A stretch of 64,000 bases of DNA from Myxosarcina sp. GA_180221_E-2-1-MAG-40_15 (GCA_020692205.1 JAIMKV010000003.1:79385-143384), one strand, 5' to 3'. Shown: positions 45,179 through 54,776, counted from the first letter of the stretch. Numbers and translations: made by a program. Notes: generated by a model from the letters alone, not told the origin.

Positions 45179-46207
45179 TCAGTGATAAACAGTGGTTAAT
45201 TTTTTAGCTGGTAATTCTTGCTTCGAGATGGCAGAATTAGCTTCATATTGTCGATACCAACTAACAAATTGTTCAATTCCTTGAAATATAGAAGTGGAGG
45301 GTTTGAAGTCAAAGTCTGTTATTAATTCATCTACGTCAGCATAAGTCGTCACAACATCTCCAGGCTGCATCGGTAATAGGTTTTTCCGAGCTAGTTTACC
45401 CAGCGCTGTTTCGATCGCCTTGATAAATTCTCCTAATTCTACGGGGTTGTTGTTACCCAGATTATAAATTTTGTAAGGAGGTTGCTGGTTCAATACTTGA
45501 GGTTGATGCGGAATAATCTTGACCATGGCTTCAACTACATCATCAATGTAGGTAAAGTCTCGCTTCATTTTGCCGTAATTGTAGACATCTATGGGTTTGC
45601 CTTGGGCGATCGCCTCAGTGAACTTAAAATAAGCCATATCAGGTCTTCCCCAAGGGCCATATACGGTAAAGAAACGTAATCCTGTAATTGGCAGCTGATA
45701 TAAATGACTATAGGCATGAGCCATTAATTCATTCGCTTTTTTGGTAGCTGCATACAAAGATACTGGAGTATCGACGCGATCGCTGACTGAGAAAGGAACT
45801 TTAGTATTACTGCCATAAACTGAACTAGAAGAGGCAAACAATAAATGTTTAATTTGGCTGTACCGACAACCTTCTAAAATATTAGTAAAGCCGACTAAAT
45901 TACTGTCTACATAGGCATGGGGATTTTTGAGCGAATAACGCACTCCTGCTTGAGCCGCTAAATTAATTACGCAGTCAAAATTATGGTTAGCAAACAATTT
46001 AGCAACTGCATCGCGATCGCTAATATCTAAATGTTCAAACGTAAATTTTGGCTGTGGCAACAGTTTGGCTAAACGAGCTTGTTTTAAACTGACATCGTAG
46101 TAATTGTTGAGATTGTCAATACCATATACTCGATTTGAGAGGTCTAACAATTTTTTGGTTAAATGGTAGCCAATAAATCCAGCTACGCCAGTAACTAAAA
46201 TTTTCAT
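45179..46207 (-). CDS. NAD-dependent epimerase, UDP-glucuronate 4-epimerase type (342 aa)
   Basis: Extended short-chain dehydrogenase with Rossmann motif TGVAGFIGYH (6-15), SSSSVYG and catalytic Tyr152-x3-Lys156 (YAATK). The motif DNLNNYYDVSLKQARL and RFFTVYGPWGRPDMA are typical of UDP-glucuronate 4-epimerases that supply UDP-galacturonate for capsule or LPS. It is on the same strand as the glycan block and carries one of the shared upstream boxes (46325-46362), so it probably provides a sugar donor for that locus. Confidence 0.9.
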   Translation of the reverse strand: MKILVTGVAGFIGYHLTKKLLDLSNRVYGIDNLNNYYDVSLKQARLAKLLPQPKFTFEHLDISDRDAVAKLFANHNFDCVINLAAQAGVRYSLKNPHAYVDSNLVGFTNILEGCRYSQIKHLLFASSSSVYGSNTKVPFSVSDRVDTPVSLYAATKKANELMAHAYSHLYQLPITGLRFFTVYGPWGRPDMAYFKFTEAIAQGKPIDVYNYGKMKRDFTYIDDVVEAMVKIIPHQPQVLNQQPPYKIYNLGNNNPVELGEFIKAIETALGKLARKNLLPMQPGDVVTTYADVDELITDFDFKPSTSIFQGIEQFVSWYRQYEANSAISKQELPAKKLTTVYH

Positions 46208-46324
46208 CGCTCAATTCTCCTGATAATCTGTGACGAGTAGATGGTTGGGAAAATAACAGATCGTAAATTATTAACCTATTAATAATTTATGACTATTTCC
46301 TACTTAACAAGTTCGTTGATGCCA

Positions 46325-46362
46325 ATGAAACAAAGATTAACTTTAAATGAGAGATTTTTCAT
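46325..46362 (-). promoter_or_regulatory. Putative operator (box C) upstream of the epimerase gene
   Basis: On the plus strand ATGAGAGATTTTTCAT (46347-46362) is preceded by TTTAA and by ATTA (46336) and ATGA (46325) at exact 11-base steps. Reading toward the gene this gives an imperfect ATGA/TCTCAT inverted repeat and then TCAT, TAAT, TCAT every 11 bp. It lies 139 bases before the start codon. The same layout occurs at 56812, 61233 and 63454. Confidence 0.55.
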
Positions 46363-46387
46363 CTGGGGAAATAGTCGAAATCGCTTT

Positions 46388-46417
46388 TGATCAATTAACG
46401 AATGATCAATTAACGAA
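46388..46417. repeat. Perfect tandem 15-mer duplication
   Basis: GATCAATTAACGAAT occurs twice head to tail (46388-46402, 46403-46417) between the epimerase promoter region and the end of the phosphatase gene. Confidence 0.9.
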
Positions 46418-46466
46418 TTTACTCGATAATTAATCAGATAATTTTTATTGCTTAAACAAACTATGG

Positions 46467-47642
46467 TCATAATTCCGCGATTACCAATTGTTGCTCAAGT
46501 GGAATTATGCCCTGGAGAATCGATTGACAGTTGGAATGAGGATAATGAATGACGCTTAAATATCCCTCAAGGTTCAAAACTGGATCGACAACTAAAGTTT
46601 TGCTGAAAATTGGCTTGAGCAGATGATCGGAAGCAATAATTAAACCAGTAGTTAAGCTAGCAGATTGGGCAGCGGAGTTCGATCTTTGCCGCTGCGAAAT
46701 TCTCTGTTGCCAAGTTTCTAAAAACCGTTCTTGGCTAATCGCAAAGTGTACAGTTTGGTTTTGATCAACTGTAAGATGGTGAGCTAAATTTTCCCCTGAC
46801 TGAGAATTATCGGTTAAGACTAAGTTAATTTGATTTTGCGTAATTAACTCTGGTAAACATGAATTGTGTAACGACGCTTCGGCGGTCGAATTGGATAGTA
46901 ACAGCCAGCGCCAGCCAGTTTTTCCTGCTTTTAGCTTAGGTAACTGTTCGGCTAAGTGATTGGTCACGTTGAGATAGTTCAACTTAGGCTGATGATCATT
47001 ATCAGCAAACGTCAAGCAGCTTATGCCACAATTAGACTGCTGTAAACTATGATAGTGGCTTGGGCTTAAGCCAATTGCTGTAGCAATTAAGGCGCGATTT
47101 GTACCGCCATGAGCCACAACTAAAATAGTTTGACCGCGATGTCGCTCTAAAAGCGATCGCCAAAATGATTGTGCCTGGTTAAACAGTTCTAATACAGGAA
47201 AAAAAAACCCATCACGACTAAAAAGCTGCGGGGTATTCTGCCAACAAGAATAAGCCTCAGCAAAATGCTCTTTAACTTCGTGATAATACAATCCTTGCCA
47301 ATCTGACATACAAACTTCTGTTAGTTTTGGTTCGACGATTACAGGAGGTCGATTTTTCTGGTTCCAGGCAGCAATAATTGCCGTGGTAGTTTGCTGTACT
47401 CTAGTTAAAGGACTAGTATAGACCGCATCAAAATCAAACTGCTGCAAGGCTAATCCTGTCGCATAGGCATCTAGCTGTCCTTGCTCTGTCAGAACTGAAG
47501 CGTCACTACTGCCTTGATATCTTCCCTGTTGGTTGTAATTAGTGCGAGCGTGGCGAACCAAAATTACTTGAGTGGTTTGCTGAGTAGAAGACGCGCCACC
47601 ACTAAGGCGAATAAATTCAAGAGGAGACAAAAGATTAGTCAT
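46467..47642 (-). CDS. Histidine phosphatase family protein with extra C-terminal region (391 aa)
   Basis: Residues about 24-215 are a phosphoglycerate-mutase-like phosphatase: RHA motif VILVRHARTNYN with His31, YTSPLTRVQQT, and the second histidine in VVAHGGTNRAL. The remaining 175 residues form a second domain I cannot place. It contains LLLSNSTAEASL and LVVDPVLNLEGYLSVIHYPH. Possible roles are dephosphorylation of a sugar-phosphate intermediate or of an undecaprenyl carrier, inferred from the glycosyltransferase neighbours. It is the last gene of the long minus-strand run; 16 bases separate it from the GT2 gene upstream. Confidence 0.85.
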   Translation of the reverse strand: MTNLLSPLEFIRLSGGASSTQQTTQVILVRHARTNYNQQGRYQGSSDASVLTEQGQLDAYATGLALQQFDFDAVYTSPLTRVQQTTTAIIAAWNQKNRPPVIVEPKLTEVCMSDWQGLYYHEVKEHFAEAYSCWQNTPQLFSRDGFFFPVLELFNQAQSFWRSLLERHRGQTILVVAHGGTNRALIATAIGLSPSHYHSLQQSNCGISCLTFADNDHQPKLNYLNVTNHLAEQLPKLKAGKTGWRWLLLSNSTAEASLHNSCLPELITQNQINLVLTDNSQSGENLAHHLTVDQNQTVHFAISQERFLETWQQRISQRQRSNSAAQSASLTTGLIIASDHLLKPIFSKTLVVDPVLNLEGYLSVIHYPHSNCQSILQGIIPLEQQLVIAEL

Positions 47643-47658
47643 AGTGATTGATAATAAC

Positions 47659-48663
47659 TCAATTGTAGTTATAGCGATCGCTGATATAGCGATTGATTTT
47701 TCTTTCTCCCGCAGCTAATACCCATTCTAGCCAGGTGGCATAACCGCCAAAAGAAAGCTGTTTAACTACAGGATGTAATAAGGCTTGATGGCGACGGTAT
47801 CCTAGCCGATAGTTGCTTGAGCAAGCTCCAGACTGCTCACTGAGATCCCACTTTTGATTGAAGTGTTTTAAACTGGATAACTCCCAGGCATCGCTCCATC
47901 GCAACTCAAAGTAAGCAAGATCGGCTAAGCTGAGATTTTTCGCCTCAATACAAGTAACTACCGAATTGGGTTCGCAATAAATCTGTTTCCTTGCCTTAAT
48001 TATGGCTAGACAAAAATCAATGTCTTCTTTAGTACTGAGCAGTTTTTCATCTAATTGCCCAATGGCGGCAAAAAGATCGGTACGGACTAACAGAGTATGA
48101 AACTTAGCCAGTTCACATTCTCGGCGCTGCAACCGATCTTTAACTCCAGCTAGAAGATAATTGGCAACATAGTATCGATAATGAACTTTGCGACAGGCGG
48201 TTGTTTTTCTAATTTCCAGATAAATTTTAGCTTCTCCACCAGCTAAACAAATGGCGTTATGTTTTTGTTCGCTGATCGGCTTCTCACCACAACAAACTAG
48301 AGGACAAACTGCCGCTGCATCTGTTGCTTCGGCACAGTCAATTAATTTTTCTAGCCAACCTGGTTCGACATAGACATCATTATCCAGGAAAACCACGTAT
48401 TTAGTATCTACAGCAGCTAAACCAAGATTGCGTGCCTGATTAGGACTAAGATAATCTTTGGTACGGATTAAGTTGAAGTTTTTTAACTGAGATTGTGCTG
48501 CTAAATAGGCTTGAATATTTTTAGGCGAATTGCCATCTACGTAAATCAAGCCAAAAGGAACTTGAGTATTAGCATAAACACTCTCTAAGGATTCGCGGCT
48601 ATAGCTAAACCGCTCTCGCGGGACAACGATAATCGTAACTTGTGGTTTGGTTATTATTGTCAT
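47659..48663 (-). CDS. GT2-type glycosyltransferase, paralogue 1 (334 aa)
   Basis: GT-A fold beginning VTIIVVPRERFSYSRESLES. LSPNQARNLGL is followed by the metal-binding DND (94-96) in FLDNDVYVEPGW. A later STKEDIDFCLAI corresponds to the acceptor-proximal ED motif. The PRERF opening and the C-terminal RYRRHQALLHP-like basic helix are shared with two paralogues at 50105 and 53691. Together they look like successive sugar-adding steps in one pathway. Signal or membrane segments are absent. Confidence 0.88.
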   Translation of the reverse strand: MTIITKPQVTIIVVPRERFSYSRESLESVYANTQVPFGLIYVDGNSPKNIQAYLAAQSQLKNFNLIRTKDYLSPNQARNLGLAAVDTKYVVFLDNDVYVEPGWLEKLIDCAEATDAAAVCPLVCCGEKPISEQKHNAICLAGGEAKIYLEIRKTTACRKVHYRYYVANYLLAGVKDRLQRRECELAKFHTLLVRTDLFAAIGQLDEKLLSTKEDIDFCLAIIKARKQIYCEPNSVVTCIEAKNLSLADLAYFELRWSDAWELSSLKHFNQKWDLSEQSGACSSNYRLGYRRHQALLHPVVKQLSFGGYATWLEWVLAAGERKINRYISDRYNYN

Positions 48664-48735
48664 CAGAAGACCTCAAAAATAGAGTAGGTTCAAGGCAAAG
48701 TAACGTTTAACCCTTAACTAAATTGAACGGTGCTA

Positions 48736-49941
48736 CTAAACAACCATCTCTTCAAAAGCGATCGCCGATCCTAGTACTTGTTGATAGATTCGCTGCCAGT
48801 TTTGTCGTTCTACCGAGGGGGCAAGCTGCGATCGCACTTTTGCTTGGGCGGCCAAACCAAACTGTTGCTGGAGCTGTGGTTGCTCGATTAGCCTTTGCAG
48901 GGCGAGCGTTATTTCTTTACTAGAACCAGGATTAACCAGCAAACCATCAACTTCCGATTCGATAATTTCACCAATGGCATCGACATTAGTACCGACGATC
49001 GCTTTACCAGCCAGCATGGCCTCTAATAAAGCATTAGGACAACCATCATTAAGGGAAGGGATGGCAAAAATATCGGTGTAGGGTAAATAAGCCAGTGCCT
49101 CCTCTCGACTCACTTTTCCAGCAATGACAATCTGATCGGCAATCCGACTATCTGCTAGTTCTTGTTCCCAATAAGACTTTTCCTTTTCAACAAAATTACC
49201 CACCAGCAAGAGGGTGATAGTTTCGTGATCGAGTTCGCTACAGGCATCAATGAGATATTCTAATCCTTTTTTATCGCGGAAGTTGCCCATCGAGGTAATT
49301 ACAGTTCCCTGAAGACGATTTGCCAAAGGTGGTGTTGGTAATCCCTCAAAGTCAATGGGGTGAATTGAATTCCAAAAGGCGCTGGATTTGGTGCTAATTT
49401 CGGGTACTAATACCCGCGCCCGCTTCATTAAATCTCGGCTGACAAAAGTAGTCCAGTCAGAATTTTGCAAAGTCCAGCAGATGTGTGAGTGTTGCTTGGG
49501 ATCAAAAATATGCTTGTGTAGATCTGCCCCGCGTACACTATTAATGATTGGGCGATCGCTTTCTTGGGCTAACAAAGTGGAAATAAATCCCATTTCATTA
49601 ATAAAGAAAGCGTGGAACAGGTCAAATTGATACTGTTGTTGCAAGCTTTTAAGCTGATTATAAATATCCCAAAGATAATCCTGTTCCTTGCCTGTCAAAG
49701 AACGAACGGCGGGGTACAGTCTGTGTACCATAATCCCCTCTATTTGGCTCGTTTCTTGATAGCTACGGTAAAAGTGACCATTTTCCGCTAGCTGTTTTTC
49801 TCGTCTAAAAATTGCTCTAAAGACTACTACATGAACTTCGTAGCCTAAACTAAGCAGCATTTTAGCGATTCGACTTGCAGATTCGCCAACGCCCCCCACA
49901 TCAGGGGGATATTCTAGGGTGGTGAGACAAATTCTGGGCAT
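48736..49941 (-). CDS. Glycosyltransferase family 4 (401 aa)
   Basis: GT-B fold with N-terminal glycine-rich acceptor loop PPDVGGVGESASR, RGADLHKHIF and the linker region. The C-terminal donor site has the paired glutamates NALLEAMLAGKAIV and DAIGEIIESEVDGLLV. A retaining transferase using a nucleotide sugar is expected. It sits within the minus-strand glycan block between two GT2 paralogues, and 72 bases separate it from the next gene. Confidence 0.92.
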   Translation of the reverse strand: MPRICLTTLEYPPDVGGVGESASRIAKMLLSLGYEVHVVVFRAIFRREKQLAENGHFYRSYQETSQIEGIMVHRLYPAVRSLTGKEQDYLWDIYNQLKSLQQQYQFDLFHAFFINEMGFISTLLAQESDRPIINSVRGADLHKHIFDPKQHSHICWTLQNSDWTTFVSRDLMKRARVLVPEISTKSSAFWNSIHPIDFEGLPTPPLANRLQGTVITSMGNFRDKKGLEYLIDACSELDHETITLLLVGNFVEKEKSYWEQELADSRIADQIVIAGKVSREEALAYLPYTDIFAIPSLNDGCPNALLEAMLAGKAIVGTNVDAIGEIIESEVDGLLVNPGSSKEITLALQRLIEQPQLQQQFGLAAQAKVRSQLAPSVERQNWQRIYQQVLGSAIAFEEMVV

Positions 49942-50001
49942 GGTTAATCTTGAATAAAAAGTAATTACTAAAAAGCTAAAAGTGAAGCATTGCGGTCTTG
50001 G

Positions 50002-50069
50002 GGCGGCGGCTTTTCCTAAAGGATAAGCTTCGCAAATGGGTAAGAAGATTCTTACCCAAAACGCGCCTT
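50002..50069 (+). repeat. GGGTAAGAA palindromic dispersed repeat, copy 2
   Basis: GGCGGCGGCTTTT is followed by a 24-base segment absent from copy 1, then GGGTAAGAA-GA-TTCTTACCC (50038-50057) and AAAACGCGCCTT. It is placed immediately downstream of the GT2 gene that ends at 50105. Confidence 0.8.
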
Positions 50070-50104
50070 GGTTTCCCCCATGAGCAAATGCTGAACCCGA
50101 AGGG

Positions 50105-51262
50105 CTAAGAGCTAGTTAACAGCGAATTATTAGATACTGCCCGCAGACTTTCTGACAAAGAAGCAACATCTGGTCCTTTCTGCTGAAGTATGCGGTCTCT
50201 TTTCTTGAGATAACGCTGGTATAGATACCGATTAATCCGTTTTTCGATCGCGATTAACTTGGATTCCAGCCAAGGATTACCTTGGCCAAACGTCAGACGT
50301 TGAACTAGGGGTTCAATCAATAGTTCCCGCCGACGACTACCTAAACCCTGATAGCGTTTTTTGAAGTATTTATCTTCGGCGAGATTCCACTTCTGTCGCA
50401 GATGATCCAAGCTGTCTTTGTCCCATTCATGATTCCAACGCAACATAAAGTACGGTAGATCTGACCATTTAAAGTCAGGCAGTTGAACCTTACCAAACCA
50501 GGCCTCCAAACCTGTTTTATTGCTGGCAATGCCTAAAGTATCGGTAGTAATTACCGCCAGGCGATCGCTATAAATACTGCCCCCTGCTGCTGTTACCATG
50601 AAGCAGAAATCAATATGTTCCCGCGTTGCCAACATTCCTTCGTCCAGTAATCCTGTTTGGGCAAAAATGGCGGTGCGCACCAACATACAGTGAAACTCAA
50701 CATAATCACACTGTACCAGACCTATTTCTTCTGGCACTTGTGCGATCGCTCTGCCAGTCAGGAAGGCTTTTTGACGAATGCGTCGTTTGATTTTACCGTT
50801 TTTCTCTTGTTCTTCGATATAAGAGCGTCCACCAGCATTATGAATTACCTGATGTTCTGGTTGACCAATGCAGGTAAGAGGGCCAACCACGGCTGCGTCT
50901 GTCTTTTGAGCCGACTCAACTAATCTGGTCAGCCAGCCTCGTTTAACCACTACGTCATTTTCAATCAAGACCACATATTGGCAATCAAGATTATTTAATA
51001 CATAGCGCAGTCCCACATTTCTGGCTTGATTAGGAGAAATATAATAGTCTGTATGAAGCAGTTTAAAAGATTTCTCCTGGGCTTTTTGTTCTAGATACTG
51101 ACGAACTGGCTTGGGAGAGCAAACATCAACATAGACTAAATCGAAGGGATACTCGGTATCTGCATAGATGCTTTCTAATGATTGTCGGGCATAGCTAAAG
51201 CGTTCTCTAGGCCCAACTATCAAGGTTACTTTGGGTTGTTCGGTATTCATTGCTTCGCTCAT
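50105..51262 (-). CDS. GT2-type glycosyltransferase, paralogue 2 (385 aa)
   Basis: It shares VTLIVGPRERFSYARQSLES and ISPNQARNVGL with the other GT2 paralogues. The metal-binding triad is END (IENDVVVKRGW) in place of DND. An insertion around KEKNGKIKRRIRQK and a longer basic C-terminus distinguish it. An ATG 12 bases in (51250) is an alternative start. The C-terminal residues run into the edge of a dispersed repeat. It is probably an inverting transferase of the same glycan pathway. Confidence 0.87.
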   Translation of the reverse strand: MSEAMNTEQPKVTLIVGPRERFSYARQSLESIYADTEYPFDLVYVDVCSPKPVRQYLEQKAQEKSFKLLHTDYYISPNQARNVGLRYVLNNLDCQYVVLIENDVVVKRGWLTRLVESAQKTDAAVVGPLTCIGQPEHQVIHNAGGRSYIEEQEKNGKIKRRIRQKAFLTGRAIAQVPEEIGLVQCDYVEFHCMLVRTAIFAQTGLLDEGMLATREHIDFCFMVTAAGGSIYSDRLAVITTDTLGIASNKTGLEAWFGKVQLPDFKWSDLPYFMLRWNHEWDKDSLDHLRQKWNLAEDKYFKKRYQGLGSRRRELLIEPLVQRLTFGQGNPWLESKLIAIEKRINRYLYQRYLKKRDRILQQKGPDVASLSESLRAVSNNSLLTSS

Positions 51263-51396
51263 TTGTCATTTACCATTAATTATTAAAAGTAGTCTGTAAG
51301 ATGTAAGCTGTTGGAAAATGGTTGATGTTTTGGTCAGTTAACTAAGTGCGATCGATTCTTCTGTGTGCGTTGCCTGATTTATAGTCGGTAATCAAA

Positions 51397-52590
51397 CTAA
51401 GCTGGAATTTTGCGATCAAGTAATTCTTGAAGACTTGAGGAAACTGCTTTTGCTCCTTCTAGATCAAAACTATTTTGAGCTGGTTCGATTGCCAAACTAG
51501 CAATAATTTTTTGCGCCAAAACAGCAGGCTTTAGATCTTCACGATGTAGTAAATTAATAATTCCTAATTCGGCTAGTTTTTTTGCCCGGATACCTTGTTC
51601 GTCAGATTGATGTTCGTTAAGAGAAGGTAAAACCAAAGAGCGAACCTTAGTTTGAAGAATATTCATGATCGTGTTGTATCCACCTAAACTCACTGAAAGA
51701 TCTGCCTGCTGCATATATTCGGTAAGGCGTGGCGTAAAGCGACGCAGGATGACGTTGTCTTGATCTGCCGCTGCTTGTTGCAGTTGTTGAAATTCAGACT
51801 GTTCCATAAATGGCCCAGCAAAGCAATAAATTTTTAGTGGTAAGGATGCTTGAATAATTGGATTAGCTGCCAAAATCGCTTTGAGCAAAGGATAACCATG
51901 TCTGCCCCCACCAACGCTGGCCACAATTATAGGTTCTGACTGATTGAAGCTAATAATATCCTCTGGAGTGTCGAGTAAATTATCTTGCGGGGCGGGGGCG
52001 ACGTATCCCGTGTAGTAAACTGGGCAGTTTAATTGATCTACTAAAGGAAATGAATCTTCCAGACGCAACAGCTGAGCATCTCCATGAAATAAAACTAAAT
52101 CGTAGTAACGATTAATTAGCCGGCAAACTTTTTGCTGTCGTCTAGTGCGAGCTTCCTCTGACATGGGCTGAGTCATAATCAAGTCGCGCAAACTACAGAC
52201 AATAGCTAGATCTCGTTGGCTAGACTTGGCTTGCTTGAGCATTGGAACTAGCTCGAATTTGAGCTTGTGTTTGCTAAAGGGAAAACATTCGGTAACTATA
52301 CAGTCTGGCTGAAACTTGGCTAGTACAGCTAAGATTTTTTGCTTACGCCTTTCTTTAACCTCATCTATAGTCATCGAACTATCTACGGCTTTTAGTTCGT
52401 TGCCATCTTCCCACACGGCAGGCAGATGAATTACCCTGGCTTCTGGGGGAAACTCAAACCCTCGAACTAATTGACCGCCATTGATTAGGCAGACCTCAAA
52501 ATCTTGAACCAGACTACGAATAATTTCCGTACTTCTAATTAAATGACCCATACCTGCCAGATACTGACAGTAAAAGAGAATTTTTTTCAT
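51397..52590 (-). CDS. MurG-like GT-B glycosyltransferase, paralogue 1 (397 aa)
   Basis: N-terminal ILFYCQYLAGMGHLIRSTEI gives the glycine-rich GMGHxxRS loop of the MurG/GT28-like group. The C-terminal ADLSVSLGGYNTIMNIL is the UDP-sugar-binding GGxNT segment. The same layout occurs in the genes at 58624 and 59850. No membrane helix is seen, so activity at the cytoplasmic face on a lipid or protein acceptor is inferred. It lies 91 bases downstream of the aldo/keto reductase gene. Confidence 0.85.
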   Translation of the reverse strand: MKKILFYCQYLAGMGHLIRSTEIIRSLVQDFEVCLINGGQLVRGFEFPPEARVIHLPAVWEDGNELKAVDSSMTIDEVKERRKQKILAVLAKFQPDCIVTECFPFSKHKLKFELVPMLKQAKSSQRDLAIVCSLRDLIMTQPMSEEARTRRQQKVCRLINRYYDLVLFHGDAQLLRLEDSFPLVDQLNCPVYYTGYVAPAPQDNLLDTPEDIISFNQSEPIIVASVGGGRHGYPLLKAILAANPIIQASLPLKIYCFAGPFMEQSEFQQLQQAAADQDNVILRRFTPRLTEYMQQADLSVSLGGYNTIMNILQTKVRSLVLPSLNEHQSDEQGIRAKKLAELGIINLLHREDLKPAVLAQKIIASLAIEPAQNSFDLEGAKAVSSSLQELLDRKIPA

Positions 52591-52681
52591 GATAAATTCC
52601 GCTCAATAGTTGTGTAGGTATCAATCGAGGCAAAAGGCTGTTTGCCCCTCCAAGGTTAGTCCCAACCCTCATCTTTCGCAC

Positions 52682-53635
52682 CTATTTTGTCACCGCAGTT
52701 TTCTCCTTCTTAGTCAGACGTACTAGCTCTTTGCGTTCTGCCTCTGACAACACTGCGTCGCCTGCTTTAGCGTTGGCAATTGCTTGGGCTGGTGATTTTG
52801 CGCCAGGAATAGCAACGGGCTGTACGGGGTGAGAAGTAACGTAGCGGATTGCTGCTGTCACTATCTCTTCTCCTGGCTGTAACGCAGATTTAAGTTGTGC
52901 TACTTTGGCTAACTTGCGTTCTAGCTTGGCTTTTTTCTGGTCATCGGCATACCATTCAGAGCGAACGCTGTCGGTAAAAACCGTACCAGGGGCGTACTTA
53001 CCCGATAGCAATCCTTTGCCCAAAGGACCACGGACTAGAACAGCAATACCATGTTCTTGGCAGTAGGGTAGAAATTCCGACTCTGGATTACGGTTGAGTA
53101 AGGAATATTCTACTTCGACTACACTACAGGTGTTGTTGACGTTAAAGCGTTTCAGAACATCAAGGCTATCGGTTGAAATACCGTAGGCACGAAGATAACC
53201 TTGTGTTTTTAATTGTTCAAACCCTTCTAGATAAACGCTAGGATCTTCGATTTTGCCTTCATGACAAAGCATGATATCAATCCAGTCAGTTTTGAGACGA
53301 TAGAGACAGGCATGGGTGCATAAACGAACCATGTCTACGGTTGTCATCGGCACCATTTGACCTGTACGTCTGCCCCAACGACCGATTTTGGTAACTAGAT
53401 GAACGCGATCGCGCATTCCGACTAGGGCTTTACCCAAACGTTCTTCTGACAAACCAGTGGGTATACCATAAGATTCGGCGCAATCAAATAAATTAATGCC
53501 GCTATCTACCGCAGCGCGAACGGTTGCTAAAGCTGTCTCTTCGTCTACTTGCCCCCACTGATTACCAATGTTCCAAGTTCCCATCCCAATTGTGGAAACT
53601 TCCATTCCAGTTTGACCAAATTTGCGATAAAGCAT
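52682..53635 (-). CDS. Aldo/keto reductase in glycan locus (317 aa)
   Basis: AKR fold with LFDCAESYGIPTGLSEE (catalytic Asp and Tyr), Lys in LVTKIGRW and His in MLCHEGKIED. The late motif IPGAKSPAQAIANA binds NADP. The group resembles AKR11/13-like oxidoreductases. Within a glycosyltransferase block a role in modifying a nucleotide sugar or lipid aglycone is conceivable but unproven. The start has a strong AGGAG ribosome-binding site, 7 bases upstream of ATG. Confidence 0.9.
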   Translation of the reverse strand: MLYRKFGQTGMEVSTIGMGTWNIGNQWGQVDEETALATVRAAVDSGINLFDCAESYGIPTGLSEERLGKALVGMRDRVHLVTKIGRWGRRTGQMVPMTTVDMVRLCTHACLYRLKTDWIDIMLCHEGKIEDPSVYLEGFEQLKTQGYLRAYGISTDSLDVLKRFNVNNTCSVVEVEYSLLNRNPESEFLPYCQEHGIAVLVRGPLGKGLLSGKYAPGTVFTDSVRSEWYADDQKKAKLERKLAKVAQLKSALQPGEEIVTAAIRYVTSHPVQPVAIPGAKSPAQAIANAKAGDAVLSEAERKELVRLTKKEKTAVTK

Positions 53636-53690
53636 GATGTTCTCCTAATTTTGTTAATAAATGTTCTGAGTTAAAGGGAATTACCCCAAC

Positions 53691-54776
53691 TTACGTTGTT
53701 TGCATGGGCAAAGATTTGTCCTTCTCGGCGGCTGAAAAATTAGCTGGGCGATCGCAAAAGCGCTGATCGCGATTAGTCAAATAGCGGTTAAGCCGTTTTT
53801 CTAGCTCGATTAAACGTTTTTTGAGCCATTTTTGGCGGTTTTGTCCCAGAAAAGCGAATTTAGCCACTAAAGGATCGATTAGTGCTTCTCTGCGTCTTTT
53901 GCCCAGCTTTTTATAGCGTCTTTGGAAATATTTGCTTTCGACCAGGTTCCACTTGTGCTGGAAGTGCAGCAAGTTGCTTAACTCCCACGCATCGCTCCAG
54001 CGCAACATAAAGTAAGGCAGATCTGACCAGTTCAAAGCAGGTGCAGGGGGATGGGTGCGAAAGGTTACTACCGACGATGGTTCGAGATAAATCGTACCGC
54101 CACTTCTCGTAACGCTCATGCAAAAATCAAGATATTCTTTGGTACAGCCAAACCCTTCGTCCAGCAGGCCAATCTGCTCAAAAATCTCAGTGCGTACCAA
54201 CATAGAATGAAACTCAACAAAACCTGTGGGTTCGCGTTTTAAGCGATCGCGCACTGCGGCAACTAGCTGATTCTGATAAGGAGTTTGCTCATCGAGTAAC
54301 CACTGAGTGCGATCGCTAGGATGAGGTTTTCCTTGCGCAAACTCAGCATACTCTTTGGCAGACATATATTCTCCCCCCGCACAATGAACAATTTCATGGA
54401 AGGGTTGGTATTGACACACCAAAGAACCAACTACAGTAGCGCCAGTTGCTTCGGTACATTCGACTAAAGCAGTCAACCAGTTGGGGGCAAAGATGACATC
54501 GTTATCGACAAACACGACATATTGACTATTGACATGGCGCAAACCGACATTCCGAGCCTGATTGGGGGAAAGATAATGGTCTGAATGAACTAGTTTAAAC
54601 CCTTTTAAAGTAGCCTCAGCTGCTAAATATTGCCGTAGGTAAGTGGGGGAATTATTATCTATATAAACCAGATCGAAAGGAAAGACCGTATTTTCATAGA
54701 GACTTGCCAAAGACTGGCGAGCGAACTGATAACGCTCTCGCGGTACTACAATAATTGTGACTTGGGGATTATTCAT
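53691..54776 (-). CDS. GT2-type glycosyltransferase, paralogue 3 (361 aa)
   Basis: It opens VTIIVVPRERYQFARQSLAS, has LSPNQARNVGL and DND in FVDNDVIFAPNW, and a later CTKEYLDFCMSV. The C-terminal basic region RRYKKLGKRRREALIDPL is nearly the same as in paralogue 2, indicating duplication within the locus. A GT-A inverting transferase is expected. It starts 80 bases downstream of the ABC exporter gene. Confidence 0.88.
   Translation of the reverse strand: MNNPQVTIIVVPRERYQFARQSLASLYENTVFPFDLVYIDNNSPTYLRQYLAAEATLKGFKLVHSDHYLSPNQARNVGLRHVNSQYVVFVDNDVIFAPNWLTALVECTEATGATVVGSLVCQYQPFHEIVHCAGGEYMSAKEYAEFAQGKPHPSDRTQWLLDEQTPYQNQLVAAVRDRLKREPTGFVEFHSMLVRTEIFEQIGLLDEGFGCTKEYLDFCMSVTRSGGTIYLEPSSVVTFRTHPPAPALNWSDLPYFMLRWSDAWELSNLLHFQHKWNLVESKYFQRRYKKLGKRRREALIDPLVAKFAFLGQNRQKWLKKRLIELEKRLNRYLTNRDQRFCDRPANFSAAEKDKSLPMQTT

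Noticed and set aside
48723..48923. 66-codon plus-strand frame within the GT4 gene
   Set aside because: It is antisense to the conserved C-terminus of the glycosyltransferase.
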